Origin: Gadus chalcogrammus
Taxonomy: Eukaryota > Chordata > Actinopteri > Gadiformes > Gadidae
DNA: 64,000 nt
Reading direction: 5' to 3'
NCBI RefSeq assembly: GCF_026213295.1
Contig: NC_079431.1
Span: forward strand, 17,752,777-17,816,776
The notes beneath the pieces are model-generated. The model was not told the origin of the DNA. It did not search any database and saw nothing but the letters and a program-made list of their open reading frames with translations. This document shows, one piece after another, positions 23,942 through 33,881 of this stretch (the first letter of the stretch is position 1; each line of letters starts with the position of its first letter). The position numbers were made by a program, and so were the translations under genes.

Positions 23942-24009
23942 TCAGACTCTCACACACCCAGACTCAGGGCATGCAAAGTGAGTACAGGGAGAACAGAAAA
24001 GTTGTGTCA

Positions 24010-24087
24010 CAGAAAGAACAGTGTCTCTGTGATTTTGAGTGTGTGTGAGTTTGTGTCAATGTGATTGTGAGTGTGTGATTGTTAAGC
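24010..24087 (+). repeat. GT-rich minisatellite, left part
   Basis: Degenerate units of GTGATTGTGAGTGTGTGAG type. The same array resumes at 24895, after the MITE. Confidence 0.8.
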
Positions 24088-24890
24088 TAAGGCCACACTG
24101 CACGCGTTACTGGGTTAAAAAACGTGCATAACACACCTAACTTGACGCTTGATCATTGTGTGTCACAAAAATGGTTCAACGCGCCTAACGTGCCTGTGGC
24201 TGCGCTGGATTTAGGAGTCCGAGGTAGGAAACCCAAACGCCGCCGTGTTTGGGTGCATGATAGATTTTAGATCGGGTTAGATTAAATAATCTCGGATATA
24301 AATAACAATAATCTGGTTAAATAACTTCACATGGTGTGTCTGGTGTGTTTCCAGCATTCGTAGTGTTGATCAGCAGAGATATTGTCCGCCAAGACGTTGA
24401 AGTTGCTTAGCAACCAGAGAGGCTGTCCATGCAAGTGAATGGAGCGTTCCCTCTTGTCATAACTATCAAACCAAACATCCTCCACATTCACCGAGCGAAC
24501 ATGATGAAAGTAAAATGCACATTTCTCGCTAAAAATGTTTGCGTAAACGCTTTTAATGGCGAACTATGTTACTATTTCCACCCAGAATAAAGAAAGATGT
24601 CCGCCATATGCTTCTGTGCAAGCGTCACTACTCTCTGCTAGTGACGTCGGGTCAAGCTCCACGCTGGTTGGCTATCACGGCTAAGCGTCACACGTAGGCG
24701 CGTCAAAAGTTAAATTTTTTTAACTTTGCGCGTTGGTGCGTTTACGTGCCTCATTACGTGCGTATGCCGTGTCTTACGCCACTAACGTGCCGCTTTAACG
24801 CGTGTAACGCGTCTACACGCCTACACCAATGGTTCCCTATGCAAAAATGCCGACGATTTTCAACGCCAACGCGCATGCAGTGTGGCCTTA
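24088..24890. mobile_element. TIR element (MITE) inside a GT-rich minisatellite
   Basis: Ends are TAAGGCCACACTGCA at 24088 and its inverted form TGCAGTGTGGCCTTA ending at 24890. The 803-bp interior repeats GCGTTAC-, AACGTGC- and TAACGCG-type words near both ends, indicating subterminal repeats. No transposase frame. I could not define a target-site duplication because the flanks are repetitive. Confidence 0.8.
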
Positions 24891-24894
24891 CCTT

Positions 24895-25045
24895 TAGTCT
24901 GTGAGTTTTTTGATTGAGAGCTTGCTGAGTATGAGTATGTGTGAGTTTGTGTCCGTGTGATTGAGAGTGTGTGTGAGTTTGTGTCTGTGTGATTGTGAGT
25001 ATGTGTGAGTTTGTTTGATTGTTACTGTGTGAGAAGTTGTGATTG
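24895..25045 (+). repeat. GT-rich minisatellite, right part
   Basis: Continuation of the array at 24010-24087: units of about 25-45 bp built from GTGTGAGTTTGTGTC and GTGATTGAGAGT words. Confidence 0.8.
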
Positions 25046-25239
25046 TCTCTTACAGTTTCAAAATCAGTGGTTTCTTCCATTTTCTCGACTCACCCAGATA
25101 GTCGCTAAAATCTGCGTGTTCTGCTCCTGTGAACATAGCAAGGCACGGCCACAGACACAACATTGGCGCGGAACCGGAGCCAAAAAGAAAGTAACGACCA
25201 TCACGTAGCCAGATGGAACGGCGTAAAAGTACCGTTCTT

Positions 25240-25369
25240 TCTTCAAATATATACTCAAGTAAAAGTAAAAGTATGTTGCAATAAAACTACTCCTAAAATT
25301 GCAATTTATCCAAAAAGTTACTCAAGTATTTGTAACAGAGTAAATGTAACGCGTTACTACCCACCTCTG
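25240..25369 (-). mobile_element. hAT transposon terminus (Tol2-like end type)
   Basis: Reading from 25369 on the minus strand the sequence starts CAGAGGTGGGTAGTAACGCG, continues with TTACATTTACTC and ACTTGAGTAACTTTTT, and reaches repeated ACTTTTACTTGAGTA words. A CAGAGGTG start with alternating ACTTGAGTA/TACTCAAGT subterminal words is the usual form of fish hAT ends. The opposite end is not present nearby. Confidence 0.65.
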
Positions 25370-25599
25370 AGCACAAGAGGCGTGATAAACGTGCCTAGTT
25401 CAACTGACTCTGTACGCGATTGGCTGCTTGCCGTCGCTTCCCTGTTGTCATTGTGTTAAACCAGCCAATAGCGCGCCAAGGGGAAAAGCCAGCTTGGTGA
25501 TTGACTCCCGCACAAACGTAACGGAACCAGAAAGAAATGTATTGCTCTTCTCCAGACCTTGTGCAGGGTAGTGGTGGATTTAATGATTTGTTTCCATGA

Positions 25600-25850
25600 C
25601 CCAGTTCGCGTGATTCAGTTCGCACGGCCGTAGCTCATTGCCTCATTGGCGGACCAAATTCTCTGGGCGGGCAAGGCAGAGAAAGGGGAGGTAACTTCCC
25701 TTATGACGACATATGGGGCCACATTCCAAATCAGCGTGACTGAGCCTCCATTTTTTCAAAGGCGAGCATACCTAGTGCTCGTTTTACACCGAACGCAAGC
25801 TTTAGCCACTGGGGGACGATAGACAGGTTGGGGGAACTCAATAGCTGTAG
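25600..25850 (+). mobile_element. Fragment of a common teleost non-autonomous repeat
   Basis: The run with GGGGAGGTAACTTCCCTTATG, AGCCACTGGGGGACGATAG and TTGGGGGAACTCA resembles a repeat found widely in teleost genomes. I recognise it only from general knowledge, with no family name, and see no terminal repeats. Confidence 0.35.
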
Positions 25851-26949
25851 GCCTATGGGTTCCTTGTTGGAGCCTACAGCACAGATCAGCAAGTTCAGAA
25901 GACTTGTGTAAAGATGATAACGTTATGCATCAAACAAAGTACATTACCTTTCCCTGATTAAATGACGTTCCCTGACCGAACGACTTATGATTATGTCCGT
26001 GATTTACACAAATAGGCATCTTAAGCCATTGTGTAGTTGGTCAAAATACAAAATTACAATGACGATATATTCTATATTCTGTGTGGCCGATGTGTCAGTA
26101 CAAATTTAAATGTGTAATTAGAATGCAGACTTGCGTAGGTGGGTTCTGATATGAAATCAAAGTACACCTTTAACTCTGACAGAAAAGATCTACATGGAAA
26201 AGGACTTGGCAGCAACCACATTGCCAAAGGAAAATCCTGCCAAATACTAGATATTTAGAAAACCTGAGGTAACAATGCATCAACATAATGACCCTGTTGA
26301 ACCCCATTAAAAGCACTGACGATGATTTCAAAATATGCACAGCATCAATCAAAAGGCTACTTTCCCTTTTCAAGCTCAGATTTCCACTTATGTTGTACAT
26401 TTATGCTTAATTCATATTGATACAGAAACAAAACGAATATTTAATTATTATCAATACTACTAGTATGTGTTTTTTTCATGGAATTTACATTAGAATGTTA
26501 CAGTAGGTTACAACCCTGGAGAGACGCACTGTTGGATTTCTTTCATAACCTACAGTATGTATGAATTTGTACATTTTGTTCGTAAATGTATGTAGGGACC
26601 TACAAAAAGACAGTTAGATGAATACTAATTTATTTATTTCATATGCGGATAAATACTGTTTGATGAATAAATAGTGTGTTTTATTTAATTTGTGAATAAA
26701 GAGAAATAAACTGCATGACCGTTACTCCTTTGTTTTGTGGTGGCTTGTAAGTCATTATCAATGTGTTTAAGCGAAGTAACATAAGCCAATACATTTATGT
26801 AATGCTGCACTCTTAGCCAATCAGAGACGGGCTTGTTAAAACAAACGGACTAGAGCATGAGGTCGAGGAGGTGATGCGTTCAACGAGTGCGTGAGCTTAA
26901 CAAAAAGAGTGATATTTGTAGACGGAATACTTAGTATTTTATACTAGTA
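25851..26949. other. No gene seen
   Basis: AT-rich unique sequence. Frame 26170-26400 minus has no domain. Confidence 0.5.
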
Positions 26950-26954
26950 TTTTA

Positions 26955-27370
26955 TTGAGTGTTGGCACGGGTATCCTCTGGCAGAGAAACGTTGTGTGCC
27001 ACAGACGGCCCTTTTCAGGGCCACCTGAGAGCGCTCCTGGAGCTAGGTCCTTTTCAGGACTCCTATGCGCCTCCTGTCCCGTCTCCCTGGCACCGGATGA
27101 CGGGCACTTGGCGTGCTTTCGGTGCCTCGGCGCCGACCACGCCGCGGCTGCTATGGCGGCCCCCGTCTCCTGTGTCGCCTGCCGGGAGCTGCCTGAAGAG
27201 TGGATCCTCTCCAGGCATCTCTTCTTTTACCCTGCGCTGGAACTGGCTGACGCCATCGACCTGTTCAGGGCCGGCCCTGACGACGACGATGGCATCATCG
27301 ACGCCTCCATGGACGAGTCGGCGTCCGGTTTTTCCCGCTATCGGGTTACAACCGCCACCGTCTTACAACC
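26955..27370 (+). pseudogene. DIRS Gag-like protein, N-terminal part
   Basis: Frame starting at 26955 contains CASC, then DDGHLACFRCLGADHA, then SCVACREL, a cysteine/histidine pattern typical of fish DIRS Gag proteins. Acidic residues (DDDD) follow. The frame loses coherence at about 27330-27370 where reading shifts to the next part, so an indel splits Gag. Confidence 0.75.
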
Positions 27371-27916
27371 TCTCAATCTGCGGCGGCGGTCAACAATATC
27401 GCCCTGCTCTCCTCTGCCATGGTCTCCTTGTCGGCTGACAGGGAGGCCTACGGACCGGAGGAAGCCGCGAGATGGCTGGCGGTTTCCCGCTTTTCCAGCG
27501 CCATCCTCCAGCTATGCCAGCCGATAGCCGTTTCGGCCGGCCGGCATATGGCGTGGGCTACCATGATTCAAAGGGTCATATGGCTCTCCCACACTGCGGT
27601 GCCGGAACGAGAGCGAGCCAGCCTCGTCCAGGGTCCACTAGCGCCGGATGGCCTATTTGGTCCCCGGTTCTCCGAGGTGCTCGCGCACCAGCAGTCAGTC
27701 CGTGAGAATCGTTCCCGGTTCGGGGCGATTCTCAAGGGCTCCTCCCGCCAGCAGGGGGAGGAAGCGGGGTCCAGGCCGGTCCCAGTGTTCCAGGGGGCCG
27801 CCTCCGACTCCAGCCCCGGTGCAGCAGCTGCAGCAGCAGCCGCCGCAGACGGGGACAGCAGCGCCACGGACCGGGAAGTTCCGGAAGCTTGCTCCTACTT
27901 TTTCATTCCCTATTAA
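27371..27916 (+). pseudogene. DIRS Gag-like protein, C-terminal part
   Basis: Continuation in another frame: ARWLAVSRFSSAILQLCQP, then HTAVPERERASLVQGPLAP and FGPRFSEVLAHQQSVRE, ending in an alanine/glutamine-rich tail and a stop at 27914-27916. The helical, charged middle with the S-R-F-S-S-A pattern matches DIRS Gag downstream regions. No protease domain is seen, as expected for DIRS. Confidence 0.7.
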
Positions 27917-28340
27917 AGAAAAAAATAAAGGCTGTTCGGCCGAACGGCAGTACATGGTACCTAAAGAGCGATATTCCTCAGGCCACCTGCTTCCTACGCT
28001 TGTGGTGCGTTCCTCCATGTTGCCTCTTTCCCCCTCTCAGCCCGGTGGCTGTAGGATGGTGGTCGGACGGCGTGTTCACATGGCCTCTGGTTCACCTGCA
28101 TCTAAGAAGCGGCGTCCCTTGGAGCCTCGTGGACGGATCAGAGACTTGTTGCACGAGCCCGTGGTTACGGCCGCTTGTACCGGTCTCCTGGTTCCCCACA
28201 TTATCCGTGCGCTGTGGCTACAGCCTGCGGACAGCGCATGCGCACAGGTGCGGCGGCCGGACGGCTCGCTCCCTGTTCAGCGGGCACGAGCGCGACGTCT
28301 AGACAGCTCGTTGTTTTTACAGCGGCTGGTTTGGTACGTC
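27917..28340 (+). pseudogene. DIRS pol leader region, degenerate
   Basis: GC-rich stretch between Gag and RT. Three overlapping frames are open in part, none coherent on its own, so I can only say it is the 5' part of the pol gene with indels. Confidence 0.45.
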
Positions 28341-28818
28341 TCCTACGCTCGCTGAGCCTCCTCCCTTTCATGGGAAGCCCCCCTTGGTTCACACGCAGTG
28401 TGGAGGCGGTAGGGGCAGAGGAATACGGGTTATTCCTGGACGGTCTTCCTCAGCTGTCGGCTCGCCCTCTCTCCGACCGCTATGCGTGTTGGCAAGAGCG
28501 GTGCGTTCTGCCATCGTGGTTGGACACCACGTTGAGATGGGGCCATCCCATACAGTTCAAGCGTCGTCCCCCACCCTTTATGGGGTTGGTGGAGACCACG
28601 CTACGGGACCCGGCTGCGAGCACGGCTCTGGCAGCAGAGGTGGCACGTCTCTTGGTAAAGGGGGCCATCACTGTCGTTCCCCCCACGAGTCTCACCTAGG
28701 GTTTTATTCCTGCTACTTCCTGGTTTCCAAGAAGTCAGGGGAAAAGAGACCTATTCTGCATCTTCGCGTGTTCAACAGATTTGTTGCCACGAGGAAGTTC
28801 AGAATGCTCACTGTCTGA
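28341..28818 (+). pseudogene. DIRS reverse transcriptase, N-terminal part
   Basis: One frame gives WLDTTLRWGHPIQFKRRPPP and ALAAEVARLLVKGAITVVPP up to a stop at 28697-28699; a second frame resumes with GFYSCYFLVSKKSGEKRPIL and FNRFVATRKFRMLTV to a stop at 28816-28818. These are RT fingers-region motifs (the K-K-S/G-x-x-R-P-I-L/H-D block). The stop at 28818 is created by the first of two palindromic inserts at 28794-28879. Confidence 0.75.
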
Positions 28819-28879
28819 GCATTCTGAACTTCACCAACTTCACCAGTGACACACCAGTGACTGTCTGTCACTGGTGTGT
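28794..28879. repeat. Two adjacent perfect hairpins inside the DIRS RT
   Basis: Hairpin 1: arms 28794-28810 and 28816-28832, 17 bp perfect, 5-nt loop. Hairpin 2: arms 28849-28861 and 28867-28879, 13 bp perfect, 5-nt loop. Both loops contain TGTC. They replace normal RT coding sequence between the fingers and palm blocks, and introduce stops. Confidence 0.92.
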
Positions 28880-29257
28880 GAGAGAGGGCGATTGGTTCAC
28901 ATCCCTGGATCTCAAGGATGCTTACTTCCACGTCCCTGTTCGGCAGGCGCACAGGAAGTTTCTCCGCTTTGCCTTTATGGGGATGGCGTACGAGTACCTG
29001 TGTCTGCCGTTCGGCTATTCCCTGGCTCCGCGCTCCTTCTCGAAGTGTGTGGAGACGGCGTTGGAACCGCTCAGGCGTCAGGGAAAGAGGATTCTCTTCT
29101 ACCTAGACGACCTGCTTATTCCGAGACTGCGAGAAGGGACACCATGTTGGTGATAAACCATCTCTCCTTCCTGGGTTTTGCCATCAACTGGGAGAAGAGC
29201 TCCCCGCTACCCAGCCGGCAGACAGTCTACTTGGGGCTTTGCCTCTATGCTATCTAA
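28860..29257 (+). pseudogene. DIRS reverse transcriptase palm, with YLDD box
   Basis: Motifs in order: WFTSLDLKDAYFHVPV (first catalytic Asp block), RFAFMGMAYEYLCLPFG, SLAPRSFSKCVE, and FYLDDLL with the YLDD box at 29100-29111. The frame then breaks near 29120; in the next frame HLSFLGFAINWEKSSPL and VYLGLCL follow. The DIRS RT normally leads into RNase H, but here the reading goes straight toward the recombinase. Confidence 0.85.
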
Positions 29258-30173
29258 GTGGTGTGCCTTCTCTAATTGGTGTGAGAGGAACCACGCTGTC
29301 CCATCTCAATGCGAGGTGGGAAGCGTGCTTTCGTTTCTGCAAAACTTATTGGAAAAAGGTTCGGCATTCTCCACTATCAAGGTCTATGCGGCAGCCGTTT
29401 CGGCTGGCCATGCAGGCTGTGATGGTGGACCGATCTTCAGCCATTCACTGGTCAAGAGATTCTTGCGTGGGGCTAGATGGGTTAGGCCTGTTTCACGCGT
29501 GCTTACACCACGCTGGGATCGCCCCACCGTGTTGCGCGGATTGTCCAGGGATCCTTTCGAGCCTCTTTCTCAGGCCCCTTTGGATGCCCTGTCATTTAAG
29601 ACGGCGCTCTTGTTGGCCTTGGTTTCTGCCAAGCGGGCCGGTTGAGCTAACCGCTCTATCTGTCAGCCCGAGTTGCTTGTTGCTAAACGAGGACAGCTCC
29701 TTCGCGTTGCTCAGACCTAATCCTGCGTTCCTCCCGAAGAACATTAATAGTTATTTTCGGTCGAGGGATATTGTGCTTAAGGTTTTTGCTTTCCCCCCGC
29801 CTCATTCCAGTGAGGCGGAGGCGGAGTTGCATCTCCTGTGCCCGGTTCGGGCGTTGGCTATGTACGTGAATCGCTCGGCCGCCTTCCGCTCCACACAACA
29901 GTCGTTTTGTGTTATAGCGACGCTAGCAGGGGCCGCGCTCTCTCTAAGCAGCGGTTTTCTCGCTGGGTATGTGAGGGTGTTTGCTTAGCCTACTCTCGGC
30001 AGGGCTTGGCGCCACCGTTGGGCGTTAAAGCTCACTCCACACGGAGCGTGGCCGCTTCAACGGCTCTACTCAAGGGCGTTTCGGTGGAAGACATCTGCGC
30101 GGCTGCGTCTTGGTCTTCCCCCGGCCCCTTTGTCCGTTTTTACATGTTAGACATGTCCAGGGGCTCACTCTAA
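29240..30173 (+). pseudogene. DIRS tyrosine recombinase, frame-shifted
   Basis: The N-terminal SAM-like part reads KWCAFSNWCERNHAVPS and STIKVYAAAVSAGHAG. The first catalytic Arg lies in SAKRAG, directly followed by a stop that a single extra T at 29642-29643 creates. Reading then shifts, and shifts again near 29900. The H-x-x-R pair is in AHSTRS (His 30033-30035, Arg 30042-30044) and the nucleophilic Tyr is in FVRFYMLD (30141-30143). All hallmark residues visible in order show the family; the indels make it inactive. Confidence 0.85.
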
Positions 30174-30778
30174 CTCTGTGCTGGAGTCCGGGACCCCTTT
30201 TACGGCTTAAGAATATAGACATGTTCTTTAAAGCGGCGTGGTTGGATTTCCTCTCGCCGGCTGGCGAGTTGGACTTGATTACCAGTCTTACTCTCCACCT
30301 TTTTTCAAATGAAAAACAGGCTAGGGGGGGTTTCTATTGGCTCGCCAATTGTCAGGTGGTTTTGTTTGCCAGTGTGGCACTCCCGCCGTTTTCTTCAAAT
30401 AAGAAACGGCCAAGAGAGTCCCTTATTGGAGAGCCGGATTCCGTAGCTCCGCCCCCGGTGGTAGCGGACCTAATGGAAACCGTCTTGCTCTGGTTTTTCT
30501 TTTCCTTTTCATGGGTTCCATGAAGCACGGATTAGAGCCGGAGTCTTTACGCACTCACTTTTTTCTCCCCTGATCATTGCCTTGCTTGATCTAGGAGGAA
30601 TTAGTTTTTTATTAAGCTGTATTGTTTTACACTTCCTTGGCTTTTTTGAGTCTTAACGTGCTCTGGTGACTTAGGTCGTTTTGACTGGGGTCCAGCAGGA
30701 GAACATTGATCGGGCTCGGCTCGCAGCTTCACCTTAGCCCATGAGGCGAAGCCTAGACGGCGTAGCCTACATGAAATA
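30174..30778 (+). mobile_element. DIRS 3' untranslated region
   Basis: No coding signal. Contains two short TTCAAAT(G/A)A(A/G)AAAC words near 30305 and 30395, and near 30738 a GCCCATGAGGCGAAGCCTAG word that is repeated directly at 30984. Confidence 0.5.
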
Positions 30779-30835
30779 GAACGATAGTTATGTTATTATA
30801 ACTCTAGTTCTATGATTGTAGGCGTAGCCGTCTAG
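30779..30835 (+). repeat. DIRS terminal repeat arm 1 (internal complementary region)
   Basis: Inverted relative to 31000-31054: the 57-bp arm contains ACTCTAGTTCTATGATTGTA and GGCGTAGCCGTCTAG. DIRS elements carry an internal complementary region near the 3' end that matches the terminal repeat; this pair fits that arrangement. Confidence 0.8.
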
Positions 30836-30999
30836 TTTCCCACCTGCTGTACCCTCCAAATGCTGAAAGAAAAGCGTGGAGGATGAGCGACGGTATACAC
30901 CGCGTTATATAGACACGATACCGTGGGGAAATGTGGGCGGTGCCCACGCTGATAGGTGCATAGTTTGAATTTTCAGGGGACAAGCCCATAAGGCGAAGC

Positions 31000-31054
31000 C
31001 TAGACGGCTACGCCTACAATCATAGAACTAGAGTTATAAAACGTAACTATCGTT
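31000..31054 (-). repeat. DIRS terminal repeat arm 2 (right end)
   Basis: Inverted complement of 30779-30835 with a few differences (TTATAAAACGTAAC against TTATAATAACATAAC). Likely close to the right end of the element. Confidence 0.8.
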
Positions 31055-31060
31055 TTCTCC

Positions 31061-31589
31061 ATGTGCACCAACTTATGGGCCCCAACGGTTAGAAACCCAA
31101 GCCCTTGGTAGTAGATACATTTAAAAAGGTTGAACCGGTTCACCGCAGGCAAATCATTTCATGTATTTGTGTTCATATGTTAAGGTGGTTTAAATAAAAT
31201 TTCATTTTACGTGCATTTGTTATTTTGTTTAAGGGTTTTCTAGTACATGAGTACTGACTTCGATATAGCACAAATAAATGTATATTTGTTATATCTTATT
31301 TCTTTGTCCTGGACATTTCATTTAATAAATATATTGGTAAACAGGAGATTTAGCTAATTCACCATCAACTGCTCAGCATTCAGGATCCTGTTCGTTAACA
31401 CATTTATATAGTAACCTTAAATAATAATATTACACTTCCAGCGCCAGGAAGGGGTTACATGTAAACTTGTGTTTCTCAAATATTGCCATTAATACATTTA
31501 CTTATAGTCATTCAACAAATTTTCGTCGTCCGTCGGCCAGAAGACATTACAATTGTATTTGACGTATCTTCAATTCTCTTGTTGGCAGG
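31061..31589. other. No gene seen
   Basis: AT-rich sequence up to the assembly gap. Confidence 0.5.
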
Positions 31590-31689
31590 NNNNNNNNNNN
31601 NNNNNNNNNNNNNNNNNNNNNNNNNNNNNNNNNNNNNNNNNNNNNNNNNNNNNNNNNNNNNNNNNNNNNNNNNNNNNNNNNNNNNNNNN
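31590..31689. other. Assembly gap of exactly 100 N
   Basis: A run of 100 N, a size commonly used for gaps of unknown length. Frames crossing it are meaningless. Confidence 0.98.
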
Positions 31690-33547
31690 CTCCCTCACGA
31701 TAAATTGCATTAAGCAGCACCACAGAGGACTTTGATGAAGTAGCAAGCGTTAAGGCATACAAATCTGTGGAAATATCAAAGTGACAGGGGGACAAAATCT
31801 GCCAAGGGTACACCCTTTTGTCAGGAAGGAAAAAAACAAGAGTTGTTTTTTGTGGTCCAGATGGCGTGTGTTTTTGGGCGTACATAAAGGAGGAAAGCCA
31901 CAAGGTATTGTCGCGCTGCCTTTGGCTAGTGTTGCATATTAATAAATACCCCTTGACACAAGCCCCAAACCTCACCTTCCTCCACGACCGCTTCTTTCAT
32001 TTAAAGCTTGCAGTACTTTCAAAAAAATAGCACTCATAAATGCAGAGGCTCTTTCCCGGCTCATGCCTCTCACTGTTTTCTCCACTCTTAGCATCTCTGT
32101 GTGTTTGTGTGTGTGGTCTTTATCTTACCTTTCCTGCAGCCTGAAAAAAAGCGGAAAGCGTGCTCTTTATTTTTAGAGCATGTTTGTGTGCTAGAGGTGT
32201 TGTCCTTGCTAGATAATGTGATTCTGCTGCTCATTAGTGTTGATGGTGGATAGTCCACTGTCACGGCACGGCGGTGACAAATGCAGAGGGACCACTCACC
32301 GTCTCCCAAGTGAAAATAATTACCCAGCCTTCCACCCCCATCCCCCCATCCCCCCTTACCCTCACCCCTGTCCTCATTACTCAGTGGAGGGGTAAGCGTC
32401 CTGAGAGACACAACTCAAGAGACAGAAAACACAAACTACTCCAACAAAAAGATGCAGCCTTGGTCTGTCCGTCGAGTGGCGATAGGTGTTGGAGTCTTGC
32501 GGTGAGATCCGCATGTGTGTCAATTCAACACGTTGGCAAGGCCACAGAGTCGGTTGAAAGTGATGCGATCAGGCTTGCGATCCAGAAGGTCGGAGAGATC
32601 AAGAGGTGGCAAACGGACATTGGTTTCGATTTAATTTCAGAGGCTGGGATAATTTTTGAGCCTCTAATTATTTGTCAAATTTAAATAGTTGTAACTGTTA
32701 TTTTATTTTGTTGGAGTACAAACATATGGCAGCATGCAAATCTTAATTGGCAATGTTGTCGTAGCAAAAAGGTGAAGGGCATTGTGGATGAGACCACAAG
32801 CAAACCACGCTCATTCTTTCCAGAGGGCTATTAGTGAAACTGTCGGCTTCACGTTCAGATCTCCATCATCCGTTTTTAATGACCTTTCATAGTTAGAATT
32901 TTGCTTTTCATTATCCAAGCGTTCTGTAGTTTTTGGTCTTATTATCTGAAACATTCAGAAATACATCATTAATTTTCCAAAAAACTAAAAATAAGTACAT
33001 GTACAGGTACAGGTACATTTGAGGTGTTTTTCACAGCTTAGCACATCCTGCATTTCCCCTTTTGACCTGTGCTCTTATTTAGCCAAGTAGCCAGACACAT
33101 CAAATATTCACCACGTTCTCCAGCCTGTCCGTTTCGTTTCTCTTTTCCCGCTATTTGAGCCGTCTCCGAAAGGGCAAAGGTTGCCGTGCATTAAGAACCA
33201 TACCATCGCTGCTGACAGCCGGGGCTGGAAAGTGCCTTTTATGAACAAAGAGGGCCTTTCTGTCCTTTGAATTTGAAAGATGAGGCCGGGCCCTTGGGAA
33301 TCAACCTCTGTCCCTCCTGCCTCTATCCAATTGTCAAAGGCTCCTGAAAGAGCGATCTATTTCAAGAGAGAGCTCCATGGCTCAGACCCAACATCAAAGA
33401 CTTATGAATTATTAAGTGCAGGCACCATTGATTATTGATTACAGAAGTCCAGCACTTATGTCTTTAATGGTTCCCCAGAACTTTTAGTGTGCCTATTTTA
33501 GATGACCGCCGTCTATTACATTTTGAGGGGTTCGCTAGTGTTAGCTT
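31690..33547. other. No gene seen; enhancer-like stretches
   Basis: Unique sequence. 32540-32700 and 33200-33500 are notable for clustered homeodomain-like and TCF-like motifs (TGAATTATTAAG, TGATTATTGATTACAG, CTTTGAA); see findings. A frame at 32274-32684 has no domain. Confidence 0.45.
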
Positions 33548-33642
33548 TTGTGTGTGTGTGGTGTGTGTGTGTGTGTGTGTGTGTTGTGTGTGTGTGTGTG
33601 TGTGGTGTGTGTGTGGTGTGTGTGTGTGTGTGTGTGTGCATG
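33548..33642 (+). repeat. (TG)n microsatellite with regular GG/TT breaks
   Basis: About 95 bp TG broken by GTGGTG and GTTGTG. Confidence 0.95.
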
Positions 33643-33881
33643 TAAGTGTGTTGAGTTCTTGCACCATTACGCTTGCATGTTTTCTTTGTTTTTTTTTTTA
33701 CTCTTGGGAGTTGCCTATAATGTTAAGCAGCATTTTTGAAGAGCCTTGTGCAACAGGCCTAGGGGACCTCACAGGTTGTTATTGGTTGGAATGGAAATTG
33801 GTTGTCCCTTCATCGGCCTGTCTCTAAGACAAATGCTCCTTCACTACCTCCATAGTCCTTTGTATTCCTTCCGGTACCCTA
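33643..33881. other. Short unique spacer
   Basis: Nothing recognised. Confidence 0.5.

Larger units (their letters stand above)
26950..31060 (+). mobile_element. Degenerate DIRS (tyrosine-recombinase) retrotransposon
   Basis: Order along the plus strand: Gag-like zinc-finger protein, RT, tyrosine recombinase, then inverted repeats. This is the DIRS order, distinct from LTR elements, which use a DDE integrase. At least five frame breaks were seen (near 27350, 28690, 28820, 29120 and 29642) and the RNase H region between RT and recombinase is missing. The left terminal repeat was not found, so the 5' end is set at the start of Gag homology. It is not autonomous. Confidence 0.85.

Noticed and set aside
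27568..27867. 99-residue minus-strand frame within the DIRS Gag region
   Set aside because: Shadow of the plus-strand Gag frame in GC-rich sequence.
31483..31975. Frames crossing the N run
   Set aside because: They run through 100 unknown bases and have no coding support on either side.
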